From: Agromyces intestinalis
GTDB lineage: Bacteria > Actinomycetota > Actinomycetes > Actinomycetales > Microbacteriaceae
Length of the DNA: 64,000 nucleotides
Direction: 5' to 3'
NCBI RefSeq assembly: GCF_008365295.1
Contig: NZ_CP043505.1
Coordinates: 3,658,001-3,722,000 of the forward strand
Under the pieces are notes generated by a model that worked only from the letters and a program-made list of their open reading frames with translations, had not been told where the DNA came from and searched no databases. Each line of letters begins with the position of its first letter. Position 1 is the stretch's first letter. Position numbers and translations under genes: made by a program. Of this stretch, positions 19,946 through 29,690 are shown piece by piece.

Positions 19946-21904
19946 ATGGTCGACGGCGCCGTCGCCCGGGTGCTCGTCGATTCGCCGCTGCCGCAGCTCG
20001 ATCACCTGTTCGACTATCGCGTGCCCGATCGGCTCGCCGGTGCGGTGCAGGCCGGTGCGAGGGTGCGGGTTCCGCTGCGCACCGGCGGTCGCATCGCCGA
20101 CGGATGGGTCGTCGAGCTCGTCGATCGCAGCGACTACGCCGGCACGCTGAGCGAGGTCGAGGACGCGGTGAGCACCGTTCCCGTGCTGACCCCCGACGTG
20201 TGGGCGCTCGCTCGTGCGGTCGCCGACCGCGCGGCGGGCAACGCCAGCGACGTGCTGCGGCTCGCGATCCCGCCGCGGTACGTGCGCGTCGAGAAGTCGT
20301 GGCGCAGTGCACCGGGCGAGACGGGCGACCTGCCGGCCGCGCCACCGCCGATCTCGGGGTTCGCACCGGGACTGCTCGAGGGGGCCCTCGCCCGCGGCGA
20401 GCGGATCGCGCTGCGCGTCGACCCCGGCATGCGCAGCACCCCGTCGGGCGCATGGGTGGGCGCGTGGGCGGCCACCCTCGCCGAGGCGGCGGTGAATGTG
20501 CTCGCGTCCGACCGCTCGGTCCTGATCGCGGTGCCCGACCACCGCGATCAGGAGCAGGTCGAGGCGGCACTCGCCGACCTGGTCGATCCGCGGCGGGTGC
20601 TGCGGGCCGACGCCCGGCAGTCGGGCGCCGAGCGGTACCGATCGTTCCTCGACGCGACCGGCGACGCGGCGCGCATCGTCGTGGGCAACCGGTCGACCGT
20701 CTATGCGCCGGCCTCGCGGCTCGGGTTGATCGCGATCTGGGACGACGGCGATCCGCTGCACGCCGAACCCCTCGCGCCGGGGGTGCACGCACGCGACGCG
20801 GCGCTCGTGCGCCGAGAGCAGTCGGGTGCCGCGCTCGTGTTCGCCGGGCACACCCGCAGCGTCGACGTGCAGCGGCTCGTCGAGCTCGGGTGGGTGCACG
20901 AGTTGGCGCCGGCCAGGCCCGTGCGTCCGCGCATCGTGCTCACCGGCCGACAGGAGGCCGCCGAGCCGGGCTCGGCGCGCATCCCGTCGACGGCGTGGCG
21001 CGAAGCCCAGCGGGCGGTCGCCGAGGGGCCGGTGCTCGTGCAGGTGGCCCGGCCCGGGCGCGTGCCCTTGATGACCTGCGCCCGGTGCCGCGAGACGGCG
21101 CACTGCGCCGCCTGCGGGGGCACCATCGCGGTGCCCGCCGACGGCGGCCCGGCCACGTGCACGCTCTGCGGCACGACGACGTCGGGCTGGCGCTGCCCGG
21201 TCTGCGAGGGCACGTCGCTGCGCGCCGCGACCATCGGCGCCACGCGCACGGCGGAGGAATTGGGTCGCGCGTTCCCGCGCGCCAAGGTCGTGCTCGCCGA
21301 CGGCGAGCGCCAGGTGATGCGGGTCGGTTCGGGCCCGGCGCTCGTGATCGCGACGCGCGGTGCCGAACCGGTCGCCGACGGCGGCTACCGGGCGGTGCTG
21401 CTCCTCGACGGCGAGCGGATGCTGCTGCGCGAGTCTCTGCGCGTCGCGGAGGACTGCCTGCGGTGGTGGTCGAATGCGGCGGCGCTCGCGGCACCCGGTG
21501 CGCCGGTGCACCTCGTCGGGGTGGGCGGCGCGCTCGGCACCGCGCTCGCGACCTGGCGCCAGCCCGACTGGGCGGTGACCGAGCTCGAGGCCCGCCGCGC
21601 GCTGCGGTTCCCGCCGGCGGTGCGGGTCGCATCGGTGACCGCCGCGCCGGACCGGGTCGCCGCCGCCAGCGATGCGGCACGGCGGGCCGCGCCCGGGGTC
21701 GATCTGCTCGGCCCCGTGCACCTCGATGACGGCCTCGACCGGGCGATCGTGCGATTCGACTACGCGGCCGGCAAGGCGGTCGCCGGAGCACTGCGGGCCG
21801 AGGCAGTGCGCACGGCGACCGAACGGCGGAAACCCGTCGCGGGGCGCCGCCCGCAGCGGCCCCCGGTGCTGCGGCTGCGGTTCGACGACCCGTCGGTGCC
21901 CTGA
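19946..21904 (+). CDS. priA: PriA-type primosomal protein lacking helicase motifs
   Basis: A 652-residue homologue of PriA, which restarts stalled replication forks. The N-terminal 3'-DNA-end-binding domain begins ARVLVDSPLPQLDHLFDYRVP. The Zn region is intact, with paired cysteines at about 378-420: CARCRETAHCAACGG and CTLCG plus CPVCEG. The helicase core is degenerate. No Walker A GxGKT is present, and WDDGD stands where DEEH would be. This state is known in several actinobacteria, including mycobacteria, so it looks like a lineage trait rather than a broken gene; the frame is intact. A structural role in replisome reloading without ATP-driven unwinding is likely. The start is ATG 19946, one base after the metK stop. 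Confidence 0.9.
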   Translation: MVDGAVARVLVDSPLPQLDHLFDYRVPDRLAGAVQAGARVRVPLRTGGRIADGWVVELVDRSDYAGTLSEVEDAVSTVPVLTPDVWALARAVADRAAGNASDVLRLAIPPRYVRVEKSWRSAPGETGDLPAAPPPISGFAPGLLEGALARGERIALRVDPGMRSTPSGAWVGAWAATLAEAAVNVLASDRSVLIAVPDHRDQEQVEAALADLVDPRRVLRADARQSGAERYRSFLDATGDAARIVVGNRSTVYAPASRLGLIAIWDDGDPLHAEPLAPGVHARDAALVRREQSGAALVFAGHTRSVDVQRLVELGWVHELAPARPVRPRIVLTGRQEAAEPGSARIPSTAWREAQRAVAEGPVLVQVARPGRVPLMTCARCRETAHCAACGGTIAVPADGGPATCTLCGTTTSGWRCPVCEGTSLRAATIGATRTAEELGRAFPRAKVVLADGERQVMRVGSGPALVIATRGAEPVADGGYRAVLLLDGERMLLRESLRVAEDCLRWWSNAAALAAPGAPVHLVGVGGALGTALATWRQPDWAVTELEARRALRFPPAVRVASVTAAPDRVAAASDAARRAAPGVDLLGPVHLDDGLDRAIVRFDYAAGKAVAGALRAEAVRTATERRKPVAGRRPQRPPVLRLRFDDPSVP

Positions 21905-21933
21905 TCCGGTGAGGATCCGGGGGAGAATGGAGT

Positions 21934-22860
21934 GTGCCAGCCCTCCGCCTCGTCTTCGCCGGAACCCCAGCCGCCGCCGTGCCCGCCCTGCAGCGGCTCG
22001 CCCGCGGCCCGCACGAGATCGCGGCCGTCGTCACGCGACCGGCCGCGCCCCTCGGGCGCAAGCGCGTGCTCACGCCGTCGCCGGTCGCCCTGGCCGCCGG
22101 CGAGCTCGGGTTGCCGGTCATCGAGGCGGCCCGGCTCGACGCAGACGCGGGGGAGCGGATCGCCTCCCTGCGGCCCGACCTCGGCGTGATCGTTGCGTAC
22201 GGCGGGCTGGTGCGCGAGCCGCTGCTGTCGGCGCCCGTGCACGGGTGGATCAACCTGCACTTCTCGCTGCTGCCTGCCTGGCGTGGCGCCGCGCCCGTGC
22301 AGCACGCGATCATCGCGGGCGACGCCGAGACCGGGGCATCCGTGTTCCGGCTCGTGCCCGAACTCGATGCCGGCGACGTGTACGGCGAGCTGCGGCATCC
22401 GATCGCACCGGGGCGCACCGCCGGCGACCTGCTCGACGAACTCGCCGAGCTGGGCGCCGGGCTGCTCGCCGACGTCGTCGACCGCGTCGCCGGCGGCACC
22501 GCCGTCGCAACCACGCAGCACGGCGAGCCGACGTTCGCGCCGAAGTTGACCATCGACGACGCCAGGCTCGACTTCACCCGGCCCACCGCCGAGGTCGACG
22601 CCCGCCGACGCGGCGTCACCCCCGAACCCGGCGCGTTCACCGAGGTCGCCGGCGTGCGCCTGAAGGTGCTCGACGCCGAGCCAGTGGCCGACGCGCCGGA
22701 CCTGCCGGCGGGCCGCGTGGCGCTCGTGGGCAAGCGCGTGCTCGTCGGGACCGCCGACGGTGCCCTGCGACTCGTGCGCGTGCAGCCGGCCGGGCGCACC
22801 TCGATGGCGGCCGCCGACTGGTGGCGGGGCCTGGGTGTCGACGAGGCGGTCGCCCGATGA
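21934..22860 (+). CDS. fmt: Methionyl-tRNA formyltransferase
   Basis: Formylates initiator Met-tRNA using 10-formyl-THF. It has 308 residues. The N-terminus LRLVFAGTPAAAVPALQRLA and the catalytic region INLHFSLLPAWRGAAPVQHAI (His near 108) are typical, with the catalytic Asp in PELDAGDVYGEL. A C-terminal OB-like tRNA-binding domain covers about 205-308. It uses GTG 21934; GGGGGAG lies 8-14 bases upstream, and a weak GAGAAT could be a -10. It overlaps rsmB by four bases. Confidence 0.95.
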   Translation: MPALRLVFAGTPAAAVPALQRLARGPHEIAAVVTRPAAPLGRKRVLTPSPVALAAGELGLPVIEAARLDADAGERIASLRPDLGVIVAYGGLVREPLLSAPVHGWINLHFSLLPAWRGAAPVQHAIIAGDAETGASVFRLVPELDAGDVYGELRHPIAPGRTAGDLLDELAELGAGLLADVVDRVAGGTAVATTQHGEPTFAPKLTIDDARLDFTRPTAEVDARRRGVTPEPGAFTEVAGVRLKVLDAEPVADAPDLPAGRVALVGKRVLVGTADGALRLVRVQPAGRTSMAAADWWRGLGVDEAVAR

Positions 22861-24365
22861 GCGGCAACGACGGCGGCCCGAACCGGCGTGCATCCCGTTC
22901 GAGCGGGGGAGGCTCGCGTGGCGCAGCGTCGCGCGGCTGGCGCGACACCCGCCGCGACCGGTCGGTCTCAGCCGCCCGGGCGGTCGCCTACGACGTGCTC
23001 GAGGCGGTGCGCACGAGTGACTCGTACGCCAACCTGCTGCTGCCCGCCCGCATCGAACGGGCCGGGCTCGAGGGCGCCGACGCGGGTCTTGCGACCGAGC
23101 TGACCTACGGCACGCTGCGCCGGCTCGGAACGTGGGATGCGGTGATCGCCGAGGCGGCGGGCCGACCGACCGACCGCATCGACCCGCCGGTGCTCGACCT
23201 GCTGCGACTCGGAACCCACCAGCTGCTCGCGACCCGCGTGCCCACGCACGCGGCCGTGAACGAGACCGTCGCGCTCGCCCATCGGGTCGCGCCCGCCGCG
23301 GCCGGCTTCGTGAACGCGGTGCTGCGGCAGGTCTCGCGCACCGATGCCGACGAGTGGGTGCGCCGCCTCGCCGATGCCGCCCGTGACGACACCGATCGGC
23401 TCGCGGTCACCCGGTCGCATCCGGCCTGGATCGTGCGGGCGCTACGCGCCGCCCTCGAGCACGAGGGGCGCGTCGGCGAGCTCGACGCGCTGCTCGAGGC
23501 CGACAACGTCTCGCCGGTCGTCAACCTGATCGCGCTGCCCGGTCTCGGCGACGCCGAGCCCGCCTCGCTCGGCGCCCCCGATGCGTACTCGCCGGTCGGC
23601 TTCACGGCGGAGCATCCGCTCGCCCTGGTCGCGGCGCACGAGGGCCGCGTCCGCGTGCAGGACGAGGGCTCGCAGCTCGCCGCCCTGGCGCTCAGCCGCG
23701 CGCGGCCGATCGAGCCTGGCGAGCGCTGGCTCGACCTGTGCGCCGGGCCGGGCGGCAAGACCGCGCTGCTGGCCGCCGAAGCGCTCGCCGGCGGCGCCGT
23801 GCTCGTCGCGAACGAACTCGTGCCGGCTCGTGCCGAGCTCGTGCGACGCGCGATCGCCGCGGTGCCGCTCGACGTGCACGTGCGCGTGGGCGACGGCACC
23901 GAGCTCGACCCCGCCGAGCTGGGTGCGCCGGACGGCTTCGACCGCATCCTGCTCGATGCCCCGTGCACGGGCCTCGGCGCGCTGCGGCGCCGGCCCGAGG
24001 CGAGGTGGCGCAAACAGCCGGCCGATGTCGCCGAGCTCACGGCGGTGCAGGCGCGGCTCGTCGATGCCGCGTTCGCGGCGCTCGCGCCGGGCGGCATCCT
24101 CGCGTACGTGACCTGCTCGCCGCACACCGCCGAGACGCACGGCACGATCGCCGCCGCGCTCAAGCGCTGGGGCGAGGCGGCCGAGCAGCTCGACACCGCA
24201 GCGGTCGTGCGGGGCATCGCCGCCCGCCCGCTCGACCTCGGCGGCGACGGACGTACCGTGCAGCTCTGGCCGCACCGGCACGGCACCGACGCGATGTTCA
24301 TCGCGCTCGTGCGCAGGCGGCGCGGGGCCGAATCCGTCGCCGAGCGCGCGGCCGCCGCTCGATAG
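22857..24365 (+). CDS. rsmB: 16S rRNA (cytosine-C5) methyltransferase RsmB/Fmu
   Basis: SAM-dependent methylation of C967 (E. coli numbering) of 16S rRNA. It has 502 residues from ATG 22857, overlapping fmt. A low-complexity basic N-terminus of about 40 residues (SRSSGGGSRGAASRG) precedes a NusB-like domain (SAARAVAYDVLEAV, about 40-180) and the Rossmann methyltransferase domain. SAM motif CAGPGGKTALLA lies near 300, followed by DAPCTGLGALRRRPEARW with one conserved Cys (about 369) and VTCSPH with the other (about 419), the pair used in m5C catalysis. The stop TAG is also the first three bases of the rpe -10 box. Confidence 0.94.
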   Translation: MSGNDGGPNRRASRSSGGGSRGAASRGWRDTRRDRSVSAARAVAYDVLEAVRTSDSYANLLLPARIERAGLEGADAGLATELTYGTLRRLGTWDAVIAEAAGRPTDRIDPPVLDLLRLGTHQLLATRVPTHAAVNETVALAHRVAPAAAGFVNAVLRQVSRTDADEWVRRLADAARDDTDRLAVTRSHPAWIVRALRAALEHEGRVGELDALLEADNVSPVVNLIALPGLGDAEPASLGAPDAYSPVGFTAEHPLALVAAHEGRVRVQDEGSQLAALALSRARPIEPGERWLDLCAGPGGKTALLAAEALAGGAVLVANELVPARAELVRRAIAAVPLDVHVRVGDGTELDPAELGAPDGFDRILLDAPCTGLGALRRRPEARWRKQPADVAELTAVQARLVDAAFAALAPGGILAYVTCSPHTAETHGTIAAALKRWGEAAEQLDTAAVVRGIAARPLDLGGDGRTVQLWPHRHGTDAMFIALVRRRRGAESVAERAAAAR

Positions 24366-24368
24366 GCT
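24363..24368 (+). promoter_or_regulatory. Predicted -10 box (TAGGCT) for leaderless rpe
   Basis: TAGGCT ends seven bases before ATG 24376, placing the transcript start on the start codon. The TAG of the box is the rsmB stop codon. Confidence 0.5.
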
Positions 24369-24375
24369 GCCGCCC

Positions 24376-25068
24376 ATGACGACGCGCATCAACCCGAGTA
24401 TCCTCGCCGCCGACTTCGCCAACCTCGAGCACGAGCTCGGGCGCATCGCGACCGCTGACCTGGTGCATGTCGACATCATGGACAACCACTTCGTGCCCAA
24501 CCTCACGTTCGGCCTGCCGATGGTCGAACGGCTCGTGCAGGTCAGTCCGGTGCCGCTGGACGTGCACCTCATGATCGACGACCCCGACCGCTGGGCGCCC
24601 GGCTACGCCGAGGCCGGTGCGGCGAGTGTGACGTTCCATGTCGAGGCCGCCGCCGACCCGGTGCGGCTGGCTCGTCGGCTTCGCGAGATCGGTACGCGGG
24701 CGGGCATCGCCCTGAAGCCGGGCACGGATGCCACGGCCTACCTCGATCTGCTCGACGAGTTCGACCAGGTGCTCGTGATGACGGTCGAACCGGGGTTCGG
24801 CGGGCAGTCGTTCATGCCCGAGACCATGCCGAAGCTGCGGCGGGTGGCCGACGCGGTCGCCGCCCGCGGCGTCGACGTGTGGCTGCAGGTCGACGGCGGC
24901 ATCACCGTCGACACCATCGGCATCGCCGCGGACGCCGGCGCCGACACGTTCGTCGCGGGCTCCGCGGTGTTCCGCGGCGAACCCGCCGAGCAGATCGCGG
25001 CGCTGCGGGCGGCGGTGGCCGCCCACCGCCACGACGACGCGCCGCGCACCGGTAGGCTTCTAGGGTGA
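24376..25068 (+). CDS. rpe: Ribulose-phosphate 3-epimerase
   Basis: Interconverts ribulose-5-P and xylulose-5-P in the pentose phosphate pathway, and so influences ribose-5-P for PRPP. It has 230 residues in a TIM barrel. Metal ligands and catalytic residues are in [37 protein letters not shown] and LQVDGGI. An apparent leaderless start (no Shine-Dalgarno) fits the -10 box seven bases upstream. It overlaps hisE by four bases, linking sugar-phosphate supply to histidine synthesis. Confidence 0.96.
   Translation: MTTRINPSILAADFANLEHELGRIATADLVHVDIMDNHFVPNLTFGLPMVERLVQVSPVPLDVHLMIDDPDRWAPGYAEAGAASVTFHVEAAADPVRLARRLREIGTRAGIALKPGTDATAYLDLLDEFDQVLVMTVEPGFGGQSFMPETMPKLRRVADAVAARGVDVWLQVDGGITVDTIGIAADAGADTFVAGSAVFRGEPAEQIAALRAAVAAHRHDDAPRTGRLLG
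25053..25058 (+). promoter_or_regulatory. Predicted -10 box (TAGGCT) for leaderless hisE
   Basis: TAGGCT within the last codons of rpe ends six bases before GTG 25065, consistent with leaderless transcription of the his genes in addition to read-through from rpe. Confidence 0.45.
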
Positions 25069-25328
25069 AGACCTTCGACGACCTCTTCGTCGAGCTCAGC
25101 GACAAAGCCCGCACCCGCCCAGAGGGCAGCGGCACCGTGCGCCAGCTCGACGCCGGCGTGCACGCCATCGGCAAGAAGATCGTCGAAGAGGCGGCCGAGG
25201 TCTGGATGGCCGCCGAGTACCAGAGCGACGACGAGACGGCCGAAGAGATCTCGCAATTGCTGTACCACCTCCAGGTGCTCATGCTCGCCAAGGGGCTCAC
25301 GCCCGCCGACGTGTACCGACATCTCTGA
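25065..25328 (+). CDS. hisE: Phosphoribosyl-ATP diphosphatase
   Basis: Second step of histidine synthesis: removal of pyrophosphate from PR-ATP. It has 87 residues, the stand-alone actinobacterial HisE of the MazG-like fold. [20 protein letters not shown] and [14 protein letters not shown] give the E-E-x-x-E and E-x-x-D-like metal-binding helices. GTG 25065 overlaps the rpe stop. hisG follows after a short spacer. Confidence 0.94.
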   Translation: MKTFDDLFVELSDKARTRPEGSGTVRQLDAGVHAIGKKIVEEAAEVWMAAEYQSDDETAEEISQLLYHLQVLMLAKGLTPADVYRHL

Positions 25329-25377
25329 TCGCGCCTCCGCCATGACCGATCAGTTCCGTCGACACGAAAGCCAGGGA

Positions 25378-26217
25378 ATGCTCCGTATCGCCGTGCCCAA
25401 CAAGGGCTCGCTCGCAGAAATCGCCGCCGAGATGCTGTACGAGGCCGGGTACACCGGCCGCCGGGACGCCAAGGAGCTCTTCGTCTCCGACCCGCGCAAC
25501 GGCGTCGAGTTCTTCTACCTCCGCCCGCGCGACATCGCGACCTACGTCGGCTCGGGCGCCCTCGATGTCGGCATCACGGGTCGCGACCTGCTGCTCGACT
25601 CCGGGTCCGAGGCCACCGAGATCGCCGCGCTCGGCTTCGGCGACTCCACCTTCCGCTTCGCCGGCCCTCCGGGCGCGTACGCCGAGCTCGCCGACCTCGA
25701 GGGCGTGCGTGTCGCGACGAGCTACCCCGGGCTCGTGGGCGACTTCCTCGCCCAGCACGGCGTGACCGCGCACCTCGTCAAGCTCGACGGCGCCGTGGAG
25801 TCGGCGGTTCGCCTCGGCGTCGCCGACGCGGTGGCCGACGTCGTGTCGACCGGCACGACGCTGCGCCAGGCCGGCCTCGAGATGTTCGGCCCGGTGATCC
25901 TCGAGTCCGAGGCGGTGTTCATCGGGTCTGGTGTCGAGCGGCCCGGCACGCAGACGCTGCTGCGACGCCTGCAGGGTGTGCTGCTCGCGCGCCGCTACGT
26001 GCTGCTCGACTACGACGTGCCGGTCGACAAGCTCGACGCGGCCACGGCTGCCGCGCCCGGCTTCGAGTCGCCGACGGTCTCGCCGCTGCACGACCCCGAG
26101 TGGGCTGCGGTGCGCGTGATGATCCCGCGCATCGGCATGAACCAGATCATGGACACGCTGTACGAGCTCGGCGCCCGTGCCATCCTCGTCAGCGCCATCC
26201 ACGCGGCACGACTGTAG
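25378..26217 (+). CDS. hisG: ATP phosphoribosyltransferase (long form)
   Basis: First and feedback-controlled step of histidine synthesis: ATP + PRPP to PR-ATP. It has 279 residues from ATG 25378, the length of the long HisG form with a C-terminal ACT-like histidine-binding domain (about 205-279, ending [18 protein letters not shown]). The product begins [12 protein letters not shown], matching the family. An ATG at 25342 would add 12 unrelated residues ([12 protein letters not shown]) and lacks a ribosome site; 25378 has only a very close AGGGA, so the start is not certain. The PRPP loop is visible as [16 protein letters not shown]. Confidence 0.93.
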   Translation: MLRIAVPNKGSLAEIAAEMLYEAGYTGRRDAKELFVSDPRNGVEFFYLRPRDIATYVGSGALDVGITGRDLLLDSGSEATEIAALGFGDSTFRFAGPPGAYAELADLEGVRVATSYPGLVGDFLAQHGVTAHLVKLDGAVESAVRLGVADAVADVVSTGTTLRQAGLEMFGPVILESEAVFIGSGVERPGTQTLLRRLQGVLLARRYVLLDYDVPVDKLDAATAAAPGFESPTVSPLHDPEWAAVRVMIPRIGMNQIMDTLYELGARAILVSAIHAARL

Positions 26218-26227
26218 GGGGCCGGCG

Positions 26228-26989
26228 ATGAGCCTCGCAGTCCGTGTCATCCCATGCCTCGACGTGGCCGCCGGCCGCGTGGTCAAGGGCGTCAACTTCC
26301 TGAACCTGCGCGACGCCGGCGACCCGGTCGAACTCGCCGCGCGCTACGCCGCGCAGGGCGCCGACGAGCTCACCTTCCTCGACGTGACCGCGACCGTCGA
26401 CGACCGCGCGACCACCTACGACATGGTGCAGCGCGTCGCCGAGCAGGTGTTCATCCCGTTGACCGTCGGCGGGGGAGTCCGCTCGCCCGAGGACGTCGCC
26501 CGGCTCCTCGGTCACGGTGCCGACAAGGCCGGCGTGAACAGCGCGGCGATCGCGCGCCCCGAGCTGATCGCCGAGATCGCCGACCGCTTCGGCGCGCAGG
26601 TGCTGGTGCTCTCGCTCGACGTGAAGCGCTCGAACCGCACCGAGTCGGGCTTCGTCGTGACCACCCACGGCGGGCGCACCGAGACCGACCTCGACGCGCT
26701 CGAGTGGGCGAGGCGGGGCATCGAGCTCGGTGCCGGCGAGCTGCTCGTGAACTCGATCGACGCCGACGGCACCAAGCAGGGCTTCGACCTCGAACTCGTC
26801 GCCCTCATGCACGAGCTGTCGCACGTGCCGGTCATCGCGTCGGGCGGTGCCGGCGCGGTCGAGCACTTCCCCCCGGCAGTGGCGGCGGGCGCCGACGCCG
26901 TGCTCGCGGCATCCGTGTTCCACAACGGCGAACTGACGGTGGGCGAGGTCAAGCAGGCCCTGCGGGCAGACGGGAGGATCGTGCGATGA
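26228..26989 (+). CDS. hisF: Imidazole glycerol phosphate synthase subunit HisF
   Basis: Cyclase half of IGP synthase; uses ammonia from HisH to form IGP and AICAR. It has 253 residues in a (beta/alpha)8 barrel. The catalytic Asp pair is in [15 protein letters not shown] (Asp11 region) and LVLSLDVKR (about 130). Phosphate loops [10 protein letters not shown] and [11 protein letters not shown] are present. ATG 26228 is ten bases after the hisG stop and is preceded by GGGGGCCGGCG. It overlaps hisI by four bases. hisH, hisA, hisB, hisC and hisD are not in this window. Confidence 0.97.
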   Translation: MSLAVRVIPCLDVAAGRVVKGVNFLNLRDAGDPVELAARYAAQGADELTFLDVTATVDDRATTYDMVQRVAEQVFIPLTVGGGVRSPEDVARLLGHGADKAGVNSAAIARPELIAEIADRFGAQVLVLSLDVKRSNRTESGFVVTTHGGRTETDLDALEWARRGIELGAGELLVNSIDADGTKQGFDLELVALMHELSHVPVIASGGAGAVEHFPPAVAAGADAVLAASVFHNGELTVGEVKQALRADGRIVR

Positions 26990-27387
26990 GCGAGCCGGGC
27001 GACGAAGAGCTCGAACGCGACGACGAGCCGTGGGCTCCCGACGGCGACCCGCTCGCCCGCGCCGCGTTCAACGCCGACGGGCTGCTGCCGGCGATCATCC
27101 AGCAGCACGACACCGGCGAGGTGCTGATGCTCGGCTGGATGGATCGCGAGGCGATGCGGCGCACCCTCACCGAGGGCCGGGTCACCTTCTGGTCGCGCTC
27201 GCGGCAGGAGTACTGGCGCAAGGGCGATACGTCGGGCCACGTGCAGTACGTGAAGTCGGCCGCGCTCGATTGCGACGCCGATGCGCTGCTCGTGCGCGTC
27301 GACCAGGTGGGCGCGGCCTGCCACACCGGCACCCGAACGTGTTTCGACGGCGACCCGCTCGCCGTCGTCGCCGGGGAACGCGGATGA
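26986..27387 (+). CDS. hisI: Phosphoribosyl-AMP cyclohydrolase
   Basis: Third step of histidine synthesis. It is a 133-residue stand-alone HisI. Metal-binding cysteines and aspartates occur in [14 protein letters not shown] and [12 protein letters not shown], and [20 protein letters not shown] is the family signature. An acidic N-terminal extension of about 20 residues precedes the domain. The ATG overlaps hisF (4 bases) and the stop overlaps trpE (4 bases), so his and trp genes form one coupled unit. Confidence 0.96.
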   Translation: MSEPGDEELERDDEPWAPDGDPLARAAFNADGLLPAIIQQHDTGEVLMLGWMDREAMRRTLTEGRVTFWSRSRQEYWRKGDTSGHVQYVKSAALDCDADALLVRVDQVGAACHTGTRTCFDGDPLAVVAGERG

Positions 27388-28907
27388 GCGCGACCACCGG
27401 CTTCGACGCGTTCGCCGCACTGCTGCCGGGCAGGCGTGTCGTGCCGGTCGTACGTGAACTGTTCGCCGACGGCGAGACGCCGGTCGGCATCTACCGCAAG
27501 CTCGCGGCCGGCCGGCCGGGCACCTTCCTGCTGGAGTCGGCCGAGCAGGGCGGTATCTGGTCGCGCTATTCGTTCGTCGGCGCCGGATGCTACGGCGTGC
27601 TGACCGACCGCGACGGAGTGGTCGAGTGGCAGGATCACGGCGTGTCGGCCGAGCGCGCCCTCGGCGAGGCATCCGATCTCGCCCCCCTCGCCGCCCTCGA
27701 AGCGCTGCACCGCCGCTGGGCCACCGAGGACGTGCCCGGCGCGCCGCCGCTCACCGGAGGTCTGGTCGGATTCATCGGCTGGGAGGCGATCCGTCAGATC
27801 GAGCACCTGCCGAACCGGCCACCCGCCGAGATCGACCTGCCCGGCCAGGCGTTCGCGTTCGTGTCCGAGCTCGCCGTCGTCGACCATCGCACCGGCACGG
27901 TGCAGCTCATCGCCTCGGTGCTGAACGACGGCGACGTCGAACCGGGCGAGATGTGGGCCGACGCGCAGTCGAGGCTCGACCGCCTCCAGGCCGCGCTCGC
28001 CCGGCCGGCCGACGCGCACCTCGCCGAGATCGACCTGTCCGCGGTGCCGACGCCCGTGCACCGCACCGACCGCGCCGACTTCCTCGCCGCCGTCGAGCGG
28101 TCGAAGGAGTACATCCGCGACGGCGACATCTTCCAGGTCGTGCTCTCGCAGCGGTTCGAGCAGCCCGCCACGGCCGACCCCATCGACGTCTACCGGGTGC
28201 TCCGCACGCTCAATCCGAGCCCCTACATGTACCTGCTGCACCTCGAGACCCCGGGCGCCGAACCGTACTTCATCGTCGGGTCGTCGCCCGAGGCGCTCGT
28301 CAAGGTCGAGGACGGCCGGGTGTACACCCACCCCATCGCCGGCTCGAAGCCGCGCGGAGCGACCCCCGAAGACGACGCCGACCTCGAGTCGGCCCTGATC
28401 GCCGACCCGAAGGAGCAAGCCGAGCACCTCATGCTCGTCGACCTCGCCCGCAACGACCTCGCGAAGGTGTGCACCGCAGGCACGGTCGAGGTGACCGAGT
28501 TCATGCGCGTCGAGCGGTTCAGTCACATCATGCACCTCGTCTCGAGCGTCGAGGGCGATCTCGCGCCCGGCCGCAACGCGGTCGACGTGTTCCGGGCGAC
28601 GTTCCCGGCCGGAACCCTCTCGGGTGCACCCAAGCCGCGCGCGCTCGAGATCATCGACGAGCTCGAGCCAGCTCAGCGCGGCGTCTACGGGGGAGTGGTC
28701 GGCTACTTCGGCTTCGGCGGCGACGCCGACCTGGCGATCGCCATCCGCACCGCCACCATCGCGGGCGGCGTCGCGCACGTGCAGGCCGGGGCCGGACTCG
28801 TCGCCGACTCCGACCCCGACAGCGAGTTCGACGAATCCCAGAACAAGGCGGCCGCCCCGTTGCGCGCGGTCGCCATCGCCAACGCGCTGCGTCGGGTCGA
28901 CCGATGA
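27384..28907 (+). CDS. trpE: Anthranilate synthase component I
   Basis: Makes anthranilate from chorismate with ammonia supplied by TrpG (not in this window). It has 507 residues. The N-terminal domain carries the tryptophan feedback motif LLES (about residue 50) in [10 protein letters not shown]. The C-terminal chorismate-binding domain has [33 protein letters not shown] and [19 protein letters not shown]. The start overlaps hisI by four bases, so no attenuator leader is possible directly upstream. It overlaps the next gene by four bases. Confidence 0.96.
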   Translation: MSATTGFDAFAALLPGRRVVPVVRELFADGETPVGIYRKLAAGRPGTFLLESAEQGGIWSRYSFVGAGCYGVLTDRDGVVEWQDHGVSAERALGEASDLAPLAALEALHRRWATEDVPGAPPLTGGLVGFIGWEAIRQIEHLPNRPPAEIDLPGQAFAFVSELAVVDHRTGTVQLIASVLNDGDVEPGEMWADAQSRLDRLQAALARPADAHLAEIDLSAVPTPVHRTDRADFLAAVERSKEYIRDGDIFQVVLSQRFEQPATADPIDVYRVLRTLNPSPYMYLLHLETPGAEPYFIVGSSPEALVKVEDGRVYTHPIAGSKPRGATPEDDADLESALIADPKEQAEHLMLVDLARNDLAKVCTAGTVEVTEFMRVERFSHIMHLVSSVEGDLAPGRNAVDVFRATFPAGTLSGAPKPRALEIIDELEPAQRGVYGGVVGYFGFGGDADLAIAIRTATIAGGVAHVQAGAGLVADSDPDSEFDESQNKAAAPLRAVAIANALRRVDR

Positions 28908-29617
28908 CGCCCGAACGCATGAAGCTGCCGGCGATCCTCGCGGTCATCGCCGGCTCGGGCCTGGCCCTGCTGTCGTGGAGCCAGCCCTGGTTCGAGGTGC
29001 GGCTGCAGGCCGGCGCCGGCACCGGCGCGCCGCTCGCGGTCGGCGGCGACGTCGCCAGCCCGGCGCTCGCCGCGCTCGCGCTCGCCGGCCTCGCGCTGGC
29101 GGGTGCGCTCGCCATCGCCGGCCCCGGCATCCGGGTGCTGCTGGGCATCCTCGCGGTCGTGCTGGGCGGATGCCTCGTGCTCGCGGTCTCGACGAGCCTG
29201 GGCGATGTCGTCGGTTCGGTCGCTCCCGCCGTGACCGACGCCACCGGCGTGACCGGTACCGAGCCCGTCGCCGCCCTGCTCGACGATGCCGCAGCGACCG
29301 CCTGGCCCTGGGTCGGGCTGGCCGGTGGCATCGTGGTCGCCGCAGCCGGCGCGCTGGTGCTCGCGACGGGGCATCGTTGGCCCGGCGGCTCGCGGCGATA
29401 CGGCGGCGGCGGCCGGCTCGCGCCGACGACCGACCCGGCCGACGAGCCGAACGCCGAGCGCGCACTCGCCGACGAGCTGGATTCGCGCGCGGACGACCCC
29501 GAGGCCGAGGCATCCGACGCGACCTCGCCCGAAGGGCCACCCGACTCGCGCCCGGCGCGCGATCGCGCGATCGACGACTGGGACGAACTCAGCCGCGGCG
29601 ACGACCCGACCGCCTGA
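28904..29617 (+). CDS. Trp-region conserved membrane protein
   Basis: A 237-residue membrane protein of the family found beside actinobacterial trpE/trpC genes. Four hydrophobic segments are visible: LPAILAVIAGSGLALLSW, ALAALALAGLALAGALAIAG, VLLGILAVVLGGCLVLAVS and WPWVGLAGGIVVAAAGALVL. A soluble acidic tail of about 80 residues follows (ending DDWDELSRGDDPTA). The motif SWSQPWFEV after the first helix is typical. Function is unknown; a transport or membrane-anchoring role in tryptophan metabolism is guesswork. ATG 28904 overlaps trpE. Confidence 0.82.
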   Translation: MTPERMKLPAILAVIAGSGLALLSWSQPWFEVRLQAGAGTGAPLAVGGDVASPALAALALAGLALAGALAIAGPGIRVLLGILAVVLGGCLVLAVSTSLGDVVGSVAPAVTDATGVTGTEPVAALLDDAAATAWPWVGLAGGIVVAAAGALVLATGHRWPGGSRRYGGGGRLAPTTDPADEPNAERALADELDSRADDPEAEASDATSPEGPPDSRPARDRAIDDWDELSRGDDPTA

Positions 29618-29654
29618 CCCGCCTGACCCGCAGTTCCGACCTGAACCCGCCCGC

Positions 29655-29660
29655 TAGACT
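29655..29660 (+). promoter_or_regulatory. Internal trp promoter -10 box
   Basis: TAGACT would start transcription near 29667, leaving a 24-base leader with a good ribosome site AAGGAG (29681-29686). It could give trpC-trpB-trpA expression independent of the his-trpE unit. A TTCCGA 15 bases upstream is a weak -35. Confidence 0.45.
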
Positions 29661-29690
29661 GGCACCCGACCCCCGCTATGAAGGAGCATC

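Noticed and set aside
19946..21904. priA as a pseudogene
   Set aside because: The frame is full length, the zinc cysteines are intact, and loss of helicase motifs is a known actinobacterial state.
25342..25377. A 12-residue longer start for hisG
   Set aside because: The extra residues do not fit the family N-terminus and no ribosome site precedes ATG 25342; kept only as an alternative.
27330..27390. Trp attenuator or T-box before trpE
   Set aside because: trpE starts inside hisI with a 4-base overlap; there is no leader region, no Trp-rich peptide and no terminator.
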